NCBI RefSeq assembly: GCF_902459775.1
Contig: NZ_CABPSQ010000001.1
Location: 124,001-188,000, forward strand
Direction of reading: 5' to 3'
DNA: 64,000 bases
Origin: Pandoraea captiosa
GTDB lineage: Bacteria > Pseudomonadota > Gammaproteobacteria > Burkholderiales > Burkholderiaceae
Of the stretch, positions 1 to 9,748 are shown in pieces (the stretch's first letter is position 1; every line of letters begins with the position of its first letter). The position numbers and the translations under genes are program-made. A model generated the notes under the pieces. The model ran no database searches, was not told the origin of the DNA, and saw nothing but the letters and a program-made list of their open reading frames with translations.

Positions 1-139
1 CGAGCTCGGGCACCACGCCGCCATACTCGCGATGCATGGCAATCTGCGAATGCAGCGCGTGCGAGAGCAGCCCGGCCTCGGTGTCATAGAGGGCGAGCCC
101 GGTTTCGTCGCAGGAGCTTTCAATGCCTAAAACCAGCAT
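1..139 (-). CDS. tsaD: tRNA N6-threonylcarbamoyladenosine synthase TsaD, 5' part
   Basis: The minus strand from 139 encodes a protein starting [20 protein letters not shown], the unmistakable N-terminus of the TsaD/Gcp/Kae1 family (ASKHA-fold ATPase). Only the first 46 codons lie in the window; the gene runs off the left edge. TsaD transfers the threonylcarbamoyl group to A37 of ANN-decoding tRNAs together with TsaB and TsaE in the cytoplasm. It is divergent from the flavoprotein gene that starts near 229, leaving about 90 bp of shared upstream DNA. The yqeY-dnaG-rpoD block downstream is the usual neighbourhood of tsaD in Burkholderiales. Confidence 0.95.
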   Translation of the reverse strand, partial: MLVLGIESSCDETGLALYDTEAGLLSHALHSQIAMHREYGGVVPEL

Positions 140-228
140 GGCGGGAGGGGATGCGCGTGGCGTCATGAATGGGGAGAACCGGGAAGTATACCAGTCGACC
201 CTGTCGGCCGCCGGTTACAATGCGCGCC

Positions 229-1479
229 ATGGAAAAGTTCGATGTAGCGATTGTGGGGGCTGGCGCAGCCGGCTTGATGTGCGCGGCCGTGGCCGGGCAG
301 CTTGGGCTGCGCGTGGTGCTCATCGATCATGCGACACGTCTGGCGGAGAAAATTCGAATTTCAGGCGGTGGTCGCTGCAATTTCACCAATATCAACGCGG
401 GACCGGCGAATTATCTGTCGGAAAACCCCCGTTTCTGCCGCTCGGCACTGGCGCGCTATACGCCGCGCGATTTTCTCGATCTGCTCAAGCGTCACCGCAT
501 CGCCTGGCACGAAAAGCATCGCGGACAGCTGTTCTGCGACGAAAGCGCCGAAGACATCATTGAAATGCTGCGAAAGGAGTGTGCTGCCGGGCATGTGCAC
601 TGGCGCATGCCCTGTGCGGTCCATACCGTGGCCTATACAGAGGCGGGTGGGCTGCATCGCTATCACTTGACGACAGATGCGGGGCATATCGCAGCCAAAC
701 GTCTCGTGATTGCGACCGGTGGGCTATCGATTCCGAAAATCGGCGCAACGGACTGGGGCTATCGCATCGCGCGGCAGTTCGGACTCGACATCGTGGAGCC
801 GCGTCCGGCGCTCGTGCCATTGATGTTCGACGCCTCGACCTGGGCGCCTTTCGCGGGCTTGTCGGGGTTGTCGCTCGAGGTCGAGGTGAGCACGGGCAAG
901 GGCAAGGACGCCGGGCGTTTTCTCGAAGACTTGCTGTTCACGCATCGTGGACTTTCGGGGCCTGCGATTCTTCAGATATCCAGCTTCTGGACGCCCGGAC
1001 AGCCAATTACGCTCGATCTTGCGCCTTCGTCGGACATCGAAGCTGCATTGCTTGATGCCAAGGGGACGTCCAAACGTCAATTGAGCAACTTGCTGGCGCA
1101 ATGGGTGCCGGCGCGCCTGGCGGATGCGTGGGTCGCCAATAGCGGCCTGTCGCCGCAAGCCCGGGTGCAGGAGTTGCCCGACAAGGCGTTGCGTGCGCTA
1201 GCGCAAGCGTTCTCCGGCTGGACCCTCAAGCCCTGCGGTTCGGAAGGCTGGCGCAAGGCGGAGGTGACGCGCGGAGGTGTCGACACTCGGGCGTTGTCGT
1301 CGGCCACGCTGGAAGCACGGTCGCAACCCGGTCTGCACTTCGTTGGCGAGGTGGTCGACGTCACGGGCTGGCTCGGCGGCTATAACTTCCAGTGGGCATG
1401 GGCGTCGGCAGTGGCGTGTGCACACGCCATGGCCGATGGCATTCAGTCGGCGCAGGCAAATGGCGGCGCTGCCACGTAA
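229..1479 (+). CDS. BaiN/HI0933-family flavoprotein (NAD(P)/FAD-dependent oxidoreductase)
   Basis: A 416-aa protein opening with a Rossmann dinucleotide-binding motif (VAIVGAGAAGLMCA, residues about 6-19) followed by the family signature ISGGGRCNFTN near residue 45, which marks the HI0933/BaiN (YhiN-like, 'aminoacetone oxidase') flavoproteins. The C-terminus has the second FAD-contacting segment (FVGEVVDVTGWLGGYNFQWA) typical of the family. The physiological substrate of most members is unknown, so only an FAD-linked oxidoreductase role is claimed. I chose ATG 229 because the nucleotide fold begins directly after it; ATG 220 is also in frame, and neither has a clear Shine-Dalgarno sequence. 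Cytoplasmic; divergent from tsaD. Confidence 0.9.
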   Translation: MEKFDVAIVGAGAAGLMCAAVAGQLGLRVVLIDHATRLAEKIRISGGGRCNFTNINAGPANYLSENPRFCRSALARYTPRDFLDLLKRHRIAWHEKHRGQLFCDESAEDIIEMLRKECAAGHVHWRMPCAVHTVAYTEAGGLHRYHLTTDAGHIAAKRLVIATGGLSIPKIGATDWGYRIARQFGLDIVEPRPALVPLMFDASTWAPFAGLSGLSLEVEVSTGKGKDAGRFLEDLLFTHRGLSGPAILQISSFWTPGQPITLDLAPSSDIEAALLDAKGTSKRQLSNLLAQWVPARLADAWVANSGLSPQARVQELPDKALRALAQAFSGWTLKPCGSEGWRKAEVTRGGVDTRALSSATLEARSQPGLHFVGEVVDVTGWLGGYNFQWAWASAVACAHAMADGIQSAQANGGAAT

Positions 1480-1934
1480 GGCCTGAGGGCGGGCGCCGAG
1501 CTTCGAGCGTTGGGCGGGCGGTGAGAAGGCGACGCGCTGGCATAGACGGCCACTCGACGGCTATGCTACGCTCTCCCCTTCGTGGAGACGACGCCAAATC
1601 GGCAGCAGTATCGTTTCAGCGCTTGTTCGTAGACCTGTCGGTGACGGCTCCGACGTACTATGGAGCATCTGGCGTCCGACGCGTCAAGGGTGACAGGCGC
1701 GACGCTGCGACGACCCGGCGTTCGGCCGGGCCGGCCCAAGTCTCCGGCGAGCCCGCTTGTGATCACGTTCGTGATCGTCTCCCCAAGCGGGTTTTTGTGC
1801 TTTGTGCCTCGCTCAATCCTGCGCCTGTGCAGCGGCGGCGGTTTCGGGGCGGCAAGAGGCGCACCGTCGTCGTCCTTTTCTTTGGGGCGGCATGCACTAC
1901 ACTGAAACGTAATCGAATTCCGGAATCCCTGCTC
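1480..1934. other. 455-bp noncoding stretch before yqeY, rich in inverted repeats
   Basis: No convincing gene on either strand. It contains several potential hairpins, for example GCATAG/CTATGC arms around 1539-1567 and CGTCGG-type arms around 1637-1656, and it ends in a strong terminator (1752-1796), so an RNA may be transcribed through it. A -10-like TACACT lies at 1898-1903, 32 bp before yqeY. The ribosomal gene rpsU, which often precedes yqeY-dnaG-rpoD in Burkholderiales, is not present: no reading frame here resembles S21. Confidence 0.5.
1752..1796 (+). terminator. Rho-independent terminator with nested hairpin
   Basis: Arms CCCGCTTG (1752-1759) and CAAGCGGG (1784-1791) enclose a second perfect hairpin (GATCAC / GTGATC, 1761-1776) and are followed by five T residues. 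It lies 273 bp after the flavoprotein stop codon, so it may end a read-through transcript or a separate small RNA from 1480-1750. Confidence 0.75.
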
Positions 1935-2381
1935 ATGAGTCTGAAAGAACGCATCAACGAAGACATGAAGACGGCCATGCGTGCCAAGGCCGCCGATAAA
2001 CTGGGGACCATCCGTCTGTTGCTTGCGGCAATCAAACAAAAGGAAGTCGACGAGCGCATCGAGCTTGACGATGCCGCGACCGTCGCCATCGTCGACAAGC
2101 TGATCAAACAACGCAAGGATTCCATCAGTCAGTTCCAGGCTGCCGGCCGCACCGATCTGGCCGACAAGGAGGCCGCTGAACTCGAAGTGCTCAAGGTCTA
2201 CATGCCGCAGCAGCTCTCGGCAGACGAAGTCGCGCAGGCCGTCAAGGCGGCAGTGGCACAAACGGGCGCAGCCGGGCCGCAGGACATGGGCAAGGTGATG
2301 GGCGTGCTCAAGGGCCTGCTGGCCGGTCGCGCCGACATGACTGTCGTGTCGGCGCAAGTGAAGGCGGCGTTGGCTGCGTAA
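1935..2381 (+). CDS. yqeY: GatB/YqeY domain protein
   Basis: A 148-aa protein beginning MSLKERINEDMKTAMRAKAA, full length for the YqeY family: an N-terminal helical region and a C-terminal three-helix domain shared with GatB/Asp-tRNA amidotransferase (roughly residues 90-148, including the VMGVLKGLLAGRADM segment). The molecular function is not established; the family is thought to bind tRNA or tRNA-like ligands. The ATG at 1935 is the only sensible start. It sits 69 bp upstream of dnaG on the same strand, the conserved macromolecular-synthesis neighbourhood. Nothing suggests damage. Confidence 0.93.
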   Translation: MSLKERINEDMKTAMRAKAADKLGTIRLLLAAIKQKEVDERIELDDAATVAIVDKLIKQRKDSISQFQAAGRTDLADKEAAELEVLKVYMPQQLSADEVAQAVKAAVAQTGAAGPQDMGKVMGVLKGLLAGRADMTVVSAQVKAALAA

Positions 2382-2450
2382 TCCGGTGGTGCGGTACCGG
2401 GCCGTCGTGCATGCGATGGGTCGGCACCGCGCTGCGATGGCACCGATCCA

Positions 2451-4334
2451 GTGATTCCCCAGTCGTTTTTGCAGGACCTGCTAAACCGCGTCGATATTGT
2501 CGAGGTGGTGGGTCGTTACGTTCAGTTGAAGAAGGGCGGGGCGAACTTCATGGGGCTGTGCCCCTTTCATAATGAGAAGTCGCCCTCATTTACGGTAAGT
2601 CCCACCAAACAGTTCTACCACTGCTTCGGGTGCGGCGCGCACGGCAGCGCGATCAGCTTCCTGATGGAGCATGCCGGACTCGGTTTCGTCGAAGCCGTCG
2701 AGGATTTGGCCCGCAACGTCGGGCTCGATGTGCCGCGTGAGGCGCCGATGCCGGGCGCGCCGGCACCTGCTGCGCAGCGTGCGCAAACGCTCGGACTGGT
2801 GGATGTCATGACGCGTGCCTGCGACTACTATCGCAAGCAACTGCGCGGCTCGCCGGTGGCGATCGAGTATTTGAAGCGACGCGGATTGACGGGCGAAATC
2901 GCCGCGCATTTCGGTTTGGGCTATGCCCCCGATGCATGGCAGAACCTGGAGGCCGCGTTCGAGAACTACCGCGACGACCAGTTGCTCGATGCCGGACTTG
3001 TCATCGAGAGCGAAAAGGGAGAGGCGGGCAGCGCGAGAAGACGCTACGACCGTTTCCGTGATCGGATCATGTTCCCGATCCGCAATACGAAAGGCCAGGT
3101 GATTGCCTTTGGCGGACGCGTGCTGGACAAAGGCGAGCCCAAGTACCTGAACTCCCCGGAAACGCCGCTCTTTAGCAAGGGGAGTGAGTTGTACGGACTG
3201 TTCGAAGCGCGCCTCGGGATTCGCGATGCGGGGTACGTGCTGGTCGTCGAAGGATATATGGACGTCGTGGCGCTCGCGCAGCTAGGCTTTCCGCAGGCAG
3301 TGGCCACGCTGGGCACCGCATGCACGCCGACGCATGTGCAAAAGCTGTTGCGTCAGACCGAAACGGTGGTGTTCAGCTTCGATGGTGACGCTGCAGGCCG
3401 ACGCGCCGCGCGCCGCGCCCTCGAAGCCTGTTTGCCGCACGCCGACGACAACCGAAGCTTCAAGTTTCTGTTTTTGCCGAGCGAGCACGATCCGGACAGC
3501 TATGTGCGCGAGCACGGCACGCAAGCGTTTGCAGACGAAGTCTCGCGGGCTATGCCGATGTCCCAATTTCTGATCGGCGAGGTGACCGCAGGTAAGGAAA
3601 TGCATCAGCCGGAGGGGCGTGCACGCGCGTTGTTCGAAGCCAAGCCGCTATTGCAACAAATGCCGGCGAATGCGCTTCGCGGGCAGATCATCCATGCGCT
3701 CGCCGAGCGCGTGGGCAGTTCGGTCGAAGAGGTGGCGGAACTGTGCGAGTTGCATATCGGCGCAGCACGCCGTCAGAACCCGTGGGACAAGGCGCCGGCC
3801 AAGCGCGAGAAGCGTCGCGTGGTGGGCACCGAGCACCGGGCATTGCAGAATTTGCTGATGTTCCCGGCGCTTGGAAACGAATTGACGGAAGAAGAGACCA
3901 AGATTTTGCGCGAAATGAGTCATCACGGCGAGATTTTCTCGGAAGTGTTGACGCTTTGCCGCGAAATGGGCGAGCAGGCCGACTTTCGCTATCTGTCCGA
4001 CCGGCTGAAGATTTCGCCGAATTGGGCGAGTTTTGACGACATCATCCGCGAAATCCTCTCGTTCGAGGAAAATGCACGCGATTTGATGCTGTTCGACCCG
4101 GAAGACGAGGCACAGGTCGAGCGTCGCGAGGAGCAGATCGCCTTGCGGCTCACCGAGTTGCGCAGCGCGATCCAGCGCCTGCACTACGACCGGTTGTGCG
4201 AGGAACTGGAGACGATTTTCAAGCGGACGTCGTTGACGCCCGATGAATTGCGCCACGCTCAGGCGCTGTCGCGGGAACGCGACGAATTGAAGCGGTGGCT
4301 GGCTACGGCCGGCACAGGAGGCACGCGAAGTTGA
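2451..4334 (+). CDS. dnaG: DNA primase DnaG
   Basis: A 627-aa primase that makes RNA primers for replication, working with DnaB helicase. The CHC2 zinc finger is visible (C37-P-F-H40, then C58-F-G-C61), followed by the RNA-polymerase N-terminal domain, the TOPRIM domain (VLVVEGYMDVVALAQLG near residues 262-278; the acidic FSFDGDAAGRRAA near 307-320) and a C-terminal DnaB-binding helical region. The start is GTG at 2451 (MIPQSFLQDLLNRVDIVEVV), matching the normal DnaG N-terminus; no strong Shine-Dalgarno is seen. It ends 63 bp before rpoD. Confidence 0.97.
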   Translation: MIPQSFLQDLLNRVDIVEVVGRYVQLKKGGANFMGLCPFHNEKSPSFTVSPTKQFYHCFGCGAHGSAISFLMEHAGLGFVEAVEDLARNVGLDVPREAPMPGAPAPAAQRAQTLGLVDVMTRACDYYRKQLRGSPVAIEYLKRRGLTGEIAAHFGLGYAPDAWQNLEAAFENYRDDQLLDAGLVIESEKGEAGSARRRYDRFRDRIMFPIRNTKGQVIAFGGRVLDKGEPKYLNSPETPLFSKGSELYGLFEARLGIRDAGYVLVVEGYMDVVALAQLGFPQAVATLGTACTPTHVQKLLRQTETVVFSFDGDAAGRRAARRALEACLPHADDNRSFKFLFLPSEHDPDSYVREHGTQAFADEVSRAMPMSQFLIGEVTAGKEMHQPEGRARALFEAKPLLQQMPANALRGQIIHALAERVGSSVEEVAELCELHIGAARRQNPWDKAPAKREKRRVVGTEHRALQNLLMFPALGNELTEEETKILREMSHHGEIFSEVLTLCREMGEQADFRYLSDRLKISPNWASFDDIIREILSFEENARDLMLFDPEDEAQVERREEQIALRLTELRSAIQRLHYDRLCEELETIFKRTSLTPDELRHAQALSRERDELKRWLATAGTGGTRS

Positions 4335-4340
4335 GGTAAG

Positions 4341-4355
4341 CCCGCGTGCTACAAT
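4341..4355 (+). promoter_or_regulatory. Possible extended -10 promoter for rpoD
   Basis: TGCTACAAT at 4347-4355 matches an extended -10 element (TGn plus TACAAT) in the short dnaG-rpoD gap, 42 bp before the rpoD start. A good -35 box is not obvious: TTGAGG at 4331-4336 is too close. rpoD may therefore be expressed both from the upstream genes and from here. Confidence 0.4.
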
Positions 4356-4397
4356 AGAAGGTTTTCAGTGGGCTGTTTTCTGGCAAGCGAGATCGCT

Positions 4398-7037
4398 ATG
4401 GCAAAGATGACAACGACCAGCGGAAAAAAGGCGGTAACCCCTTCACCGAAGGCAAAGCGCACGACAAGTGCGGCGGCGGCATCTGGTGGGAAGGGGGCGT
4501 CTCGGTCCGCGAAAAGTGTCGTTGCAGCAAAGGCCGGTGCGGCGTCGCAAGCCAGGAAGACAGCCAGCCAGGCAAGTTCGGCGAAACGTACTACGCAAAC
4601 CAAGGCAGCTGCCGGTGCCACGAAGGCGACCGGCAAGACGGCTGCGAAGGTGACCGATGTCACCAAGCGCAAGAGTGCGACCGCCACGACGGTGGGGGCT
4701 GCGAAGGCAGCCAGGCCGACGGTGAAGTCCGAGCCGCCCGTCAAGGTCAAGGCGACCCGAGCGGCAACGGCCACGAAGGCGACGGCAGGCGGGAAACCGC
4801 AGGCCCGACAACCCGCTGAAAAAAGCGCGAAGAGCGCAACTACCGCCAAGGCTTCGAGCCTGGCGGGCCGCAGTACACCTGCGACGAAAGCCCCACGCAA
4901 GACCGGGGCTTCCAGCAAACCGGAGGCAGTGGTGGAGGTTACGCCGGCAGCAGTTGAGCCGGTCGTGCCTAAAGCACGCGGCAGGGCCGCGAAGACCAAG
5001 GCCCCGGTGGAGCAGAACGTCGCAGCGAATACTAATGATCAACCCGTGAACGAAGATCAGACCAAAGTGGAAAAGCAGAAGGCGCGTGATCGCCGGGCAA
5101 AAGAGAAAGCACTGCTCAAGGACGCATTTTCCTCGCACCAGCCCGGTACGGCCGAGGAACTTGAGGAACGTCGCGGCAAGCTGCGGACACTGATCAAGCT
5201 GGGCAAGGAACGAGGCTTCCTGACCTTTGCAGAGATCAACGACCACCTCCCCGACGACGTGGTGGAAGGCGACGCGCTGGAAGGCGTGATCGCAACGTTT
5301 AACGACATGGGCGTTGCCGTGTATGAGCAGGCGCCGGATGCCGAAACGCTGCTGCTCAACGACAATGCGCCGAATGCAGCCACGGACGACGAGGTCGAGG
5401 AGCAAGCGGAAGCGGCCCTGTCGACCGTCGACTCCGAGTTCGGTCGCACGACTGACCCGGTGCGTATGTACATGCGCGAGATGGGGACTGTCGAGCTGCT
5501 GACGCGCGAAGGCGAAATCGAGATCGCGAAGCGCATCGAGGAAGGCCTCAAGCACATGGTGCAGGCCATCTCCGCATGCCCGACGACGATCGCCGAGATC
5601 CTCGCGATGGCCGAGAAGGTCGAGCGCGAAGAAATGCGTATCGACGAGGTGGTCGACGGCCTGATCGATCCTAACGCGGAAGCCAATGCGGCTGCCGCAG
5701 CCTCCGAAGACGAAGACTTCGACGCCGATGCGGAAGAAGACGAGGAAGAAGAGGAAGAGGAAGAAGGCGACGAGGAAGAGGATAGCGGCGGCAGCGGCGG
5801 CGGTGCTTCGGCAGCGCAGGTCGAGCAGCTCAAGCGCGACTCCCTCGCCAAGTTCGCCGTGATCGCCGACTGGTTCGGCAAGATGCGTCGTGCGTTCGAG
5901 AAGGAAGGCTACCAGTCGAAGCCGTACGTGAAGGCTGGTGAGTCGATCCAGGCCGAGCTGATGACGATTCGCTTCACGGCGCGTACGGTTGAGCGTCTGT
6001 GCGACACGCTGCGTTCGCAAGTGGACGAAGTGCGCAACATCGAGCGTGCGATCCTGAACATCGTGGTCGACAAGTGCGGCATGCCGCGCGCGGATTTCGT
6101 ATCGCGTTTCCCGGGCAATGAAACCAATCTCGACTGGATCTACACGGTGGTCGCCGATAACAAGGCTTACAGCTCGGTGGTTGAGCGTAACGTGCCGGCC
6201 GTGCAGGAACTGCAACAGAAGTTGATTGACCTGCAGGCGCGCGTGGTATTGCCGCTGGCGGAGCTCAAGGACGTCAATCGCAAGATGTCGGAAGGCGAGC
6301 GCCGTGCCCGCAAGGCCAAGCGCGAGATGACCGAGGCGAACCTGCGTCTGGTGATTTCGATTGCGAAGAAATACACGAACCGCGGTCTGCAATTCCTCGA
6401 CCTGATTCAGGAAGGCAACATTGGCCTGATGAAGGCGGTGGACAAGTTCGAATACCGTCGTGGTTACAAGTTCTCGACGTACGCGACGTGGTGGATCCGT
6501 CAGGCCATCACGCGTTCGATCGCGGACCAGGCGCGTACCATCCGTATTCCGGTCCACATGATCGAGACGATCAACAAGATGAACCGGATCTCGCGTCAGA
6601 TCTTGCAGGAAACCGGTGTCGAGCCGGATCCGGCAACGTTGGCCGAGAAGATGGAAATGCCGGAGGACAAGATCCGCAAGATCATGAAGATCGCGAAGGA
6701 GCCGATCTCCATGGAAACGCCGATCGGTGACGACGACGATTCGCATTTGGGCGACTTCATTGAAGATACTGGCACGGTAGCCCCTGCCGACGCGGCATTG
6801 CATGGTAGTATGCGCGACGTCGTGAAGGACGTGCTCGATTCGCTGACGCCGCGTGAAGCCAAGGTGCTGCGCATGCGTTTCGGTATCGAGATGAGCACGG
6901 ACCACACGCTCGAGGAAGTGGGCAAGCAGTTTGACGTGACGCGTGAGCGTATTCGTCAGATCGAAGCCAAGGCGCTGCGCAAGCTGCGTCACCCGAGCCG
7001 TTCCGACAAGCTCAAGTCGTTCCTCGAAGGCAATTGA
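4398..7037 (+). CDS. rpoD: RNA polymerase primary sigma factor RpoD (sigma-70)
   Basis: An 879-aa group-1 sigma factor. About 255 N-terminal residues form a Lys/Ala/Thr-rich, H1-histone-like extension before region 1.1 ([20 protein letters not shown]). Then come region 1.2 ([11 protein letters not shown]), a non-conserved insertion with a long acidic run ([20 protein letters not shown], near residue 445), regions 2.1-2.4 ([20 protein letters not shown]), region 3 and region 4.2 ([20 protein letters not shown]). Start ATG 4398 is the second in-frame ATG and is followed directly by the basic tail; 4368 would add ten residues. It ends 28 bp before the tRNA gene, which may be co-transcribed. Confidence 0.97.
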   Translation: MAKMTTTSGKKAVTPSPKAKRTTSAAAASGGKGASRSAKSVVAAKAGAASQARKTASQASSAKRTTQTKAAAGATKATGKTAAKVTDVTKRKSATATTVGAAKAARPTVKSEPPVKVKATRAATATKATAGGKPQARQPAEKSAKSATTAKASSLAGRSTPATKAPRKTGASSKPEAVVEVTPAAVEPVVPKARGRAAKTKAPVEQNVAANTNDQPVNEDQTKVEKQKARDRRAKEKALLKDAFSSHQPGTAEELEERRGKLRTLIKLGKERGFLTFAEINDHLPDDVVEGDALEGVIATFNDMGVAVYEQAPDAETLLLNDNAPNAATDDEVEEQAEAALSTVDSEFGRTTDPVRMYMREMGTVELLTREGEIEIAKRIEEGLKHMVQAISACPTTIAEILAMAEKVEREEMRIDEVVDGLIDPNAEANAAAAASEDEDFDADAEEDEEEEEEEEGDEEEDSGGSGGGASAAQVEQLKRDSLAKFAVIADWFGKMRRAFEKEGYQSKPYVKAGESIQAELMTIRFTARTVERLCDTLRSQVDEVRNIERAILNIVVDKCGMPRADFVSRFPGNETNLDWIYTVVADNKAYSSVVERNVPAVQELQQKLIDLQARVVLPLAELKDVNRKMSEGERRARKAKREMTEANLRLVISIAKKYTNRGLQFLDLIQEGNIGLMKAVDKFEYRRGYKFSTYATWWIRQAITRSIADQARTIRIPVHMIETINKMNRISRQILQETGVEPDPATLAEKMEMPEDKIRKIMKIAKEPISMETPIGDDDDSHLGDFIEDTGTVAPADAALHGSMRDVVKDVLDSLTPREAKVLRMRFGIEMSTDHTLEEVGKQFDVTRERIRQIEAKALRKLRHPSRSDKLKSFLEGN

Positions 7038-7065
7038 TTGCTGCTGAGCGAGCGCCGGTAGTTGA

Positions 7066-7919
<854 letters not shown>

Positions 7920-8199
7920 GTTTTCTCCATCGACCCGCAGTGACAGCCGGGTCAGATTGTTTCGGTTTTCACGAAATCGGCAAGTTGGTCCGGACAGACG
8001 CCCCAAACACGGGGTCCGGCAGGCGAAAGCCGATCTGATGCCGAATTGCAAATATGATGCTGTACGACATTTGCAGGTGTTCAGCGACCTGTTGCAAAGT
8101 GAGAGTCGTTTCCCTCGCTCACTCCCCAATCTCTCGCAGTTACCCGCAAAATTTCTTTCAGTGCTTCGGCCTGGCTGGCCGCTCGTTCATCGGTCGTCG

Positions 8200-8616
8200 T
8201 CACAACAGTTCTGCTGCTGGCGTCCGCGCTCGACGCGTGGCTGCTTCATTCGCGGCGTGGTGCTGGGCGTCGTACCGCAGGTGACAGCACTGACACCACG
8301 CACGCAGGTTCTTTAGGGCGCAGTTCTCGGGTTGGTAGTCGAAATGTGCGATGGTCAGAACTATGTCGGTTCCGTTGCCGTTGCAGTGGCAATCACTCAT
8401 GCGGAGCAGACCGAGGTATTCGCCGGTGTCGGAATTGCAGACTTCAGCATCGTGGGTCATGTACGTGTCAGTATCCGGACCAGTTCCGCGCACGATGCGC
8501 GACCGGTCCGCCACGCCGCATTGCTCGCACTTGGGCTGCACCCGCTTCAGCACCTGCGCGTGGATCTGCTTCCAGTTGGCCGGATAACGTGCCTTGTTCT
8601 CTGGCTGGATCAGCAT
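8200..8616 (-). CDS. HNH endonuclease-like phage protein
   Basis: A 138-aa intact ORF with a zinc-type HNH core: a first C-x2-C (CEQC, residues 35-38), then DIVLTIAHFDYQPENCALKN and a second zinc pair in WCQCCHLRYDAQHH (about residues 107-120). Phage-associated HNH proteins of this length nick or cut DNA, often near terminase or packaging genes. It has the same minus-strand direction as its phage-derived neighbours. The initiating context at 8616 is preceded by AGAGG on the minus strand. Whether it is still expressed is unknown, but unlike the integrase no frameshift or stop is seen. Confidence 0.75.
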   Translation of the reverse strand: MLIQPENKARYPANWKQIHAQVLKRVQPKCEQCGVADRSRIVRGTGPDTDTYMTHDAEVCNSDTGEYLGLLRMSDCHCNGNGTDIVLTIAHFDYQPENCALKNLRAWCQCCHLRYDAQHHAANEAATRRARTPAAELL

Positions 8617-8662
8617 GATGTACCTCTGACAGTTCAGTGCTTCGGCCGTGGCAGGTGGGTGG

Positions 8663-8920
8663 TCATCGCAGCTTGTGTTGTCGACTTCCGGTTATGCCGT
8701 TGGGCAGCGCCGGCGGTGAGTCGGGGTGATCGAGGAGGGGCGTTTCACTCTGGCCGGTAACCTTCAGGTAGTTGGGCTCGACCTTGGCGCTATCGACAAT
8801 GACGCGAGCTATGTCGGCAACTGCGCGAGCGCGCTCGATCTCCATGGTGTTGTCCCGGTTCAGAAGGTCTGCCAAGGTGTCGAGCAGCGCCTGGCGGACG
8901 GTCGAGATGTTGTTGCTCAT
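8663..8920 (-). CDS. Small phage-type hypothetical protein
   Basis: An 85-aa ORF starting MSNNISTVRQALLDTLADLL, similar in layout to short phage proteins found next to HNH genes (N-terminal helical segment with ALLDTLADL and an IERARAVADIARVIVDSAKV helix). No enzymatic motif is visible. The start codon slightly overlaps the 3' end of the upstream HNH pseudogene (8917-9567), so the set was probably one phage operon. Function unknown. Confidence 0.6.
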   Translation of the reverse strand: MSNNISTVRQALLDTLADLLNRDNTMEIERARAVADIARVIVDSAKVEPNYLKVTGQSETPLLDHPDSPPALPNGITGSRQHKLR

Positions 8921-9567
8921 GATTGGCTTTCCTTTGGCTCGCGGGCAATGCGGTTGACTTGACGAGTGATCGCGCCTTTGAGTTGCACTAGCCCGGGCAA
9001 CCCTGGCGAATGGGAACGTGGATGGTTACGTCGTACGAGTTCGGCTCGACTCCCGAGCTCAAGGGCGTCGATCGTAATTGACTCAGACTCGGTGGATCTG
9101 CGTCCCGGAAGAAAGCAGATCGCGTGGCCAGAGGGAATCGATCCCCGCGTCTTCCTATCCCAGGCAATGAACGGCCGCCCAACGGCGCGCGGGCATCGGA
9201 TGATCGTCATTCACTTTGCGCTAGAGATATCCGTCCTACTGACATGGTGCGAGTCGATCGGGACGTAATTGTGCTGCGCCGCTCCGTGCATTTCGCCTCT
9301 CTTGAACTGAGTACGACGGCTGTTCGGATGCGTCCCATAGATCCCGGTGACACCCTTGCTCCAGGATGTCTGCCCCTTTACGAAGCTGCTGGACTTGCCG
9401 CTTGCACCGTCGGTTCGTCTGGACGCCGGGCTCGCGAAGAAGTCTGCGCTTTTCTTCAAACCGAGTCGCGCTGCGGTGCAATAGATCTGCGAAACCGGAC
9501 GCCCCAGCAATTGGGCAATGTCGGCCGTTGTCGTGTTCGGATACAAGTTTTCTTTTCGTCGCTCCAA
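8917..9567 (-). pseudogene. Phage HNH/DNA-binding protein gene, frameshifted
   Basis: Two adjacent minus-strand frames make one protein. 9567-9211 encodes an N-terminal HTH (NTTTADIAQLLGRPVSQIYC) and the segment KGVTGIYGTHPNSRRTQFKR; 9210-8917 continues with GSIPSGHAICFLPGRRSTES and ends GAITRQVNRIAREPKE. I recognise this series as a widespread phage HNH-type family whose two halves are normally fused (RWxAVHRLVWE between them). Here the join is broken by a stop at 9211-9213 plus a shift, and the HNH-proximal histidine region is garbled, so the gene is judged inactive. Confidence 0.7.
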
Positions 9568-9748
9568 GACTTACGTGCGGCTCAGGTTGGTTGACGAGCG
9601 CGCGGGAATCTTGGCAAAAGCTGCAGACACTGCCAATCGATAGCGACTCGCCTGCGAGCGGCTCTCGAACAAAATGATGGCCGGCACCGCAAAATAGGGG
9701 CATCCTGCAATCTGCTATCCTTACGCCAAATTTTGGGAACTCGGCGTG

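Noticed and set aside
1392-2381. A 329-codon frame covering yqeY with a long N-terminal extension.
   Set aside because: The first 181 codons run through the terminator at 1752-1796 and have no homology-like features; YqeY begins at 1935.
4443-6992. An 849-codon frame opposite rpoD, and similar long antisense frames opposite the P450 (32235-34529), the first chemoreceptor (17680-19845) and prpD (58895-61009).
   Set aside because: Same cause: shadows of real genes, lacking start signals and recognisable domains.
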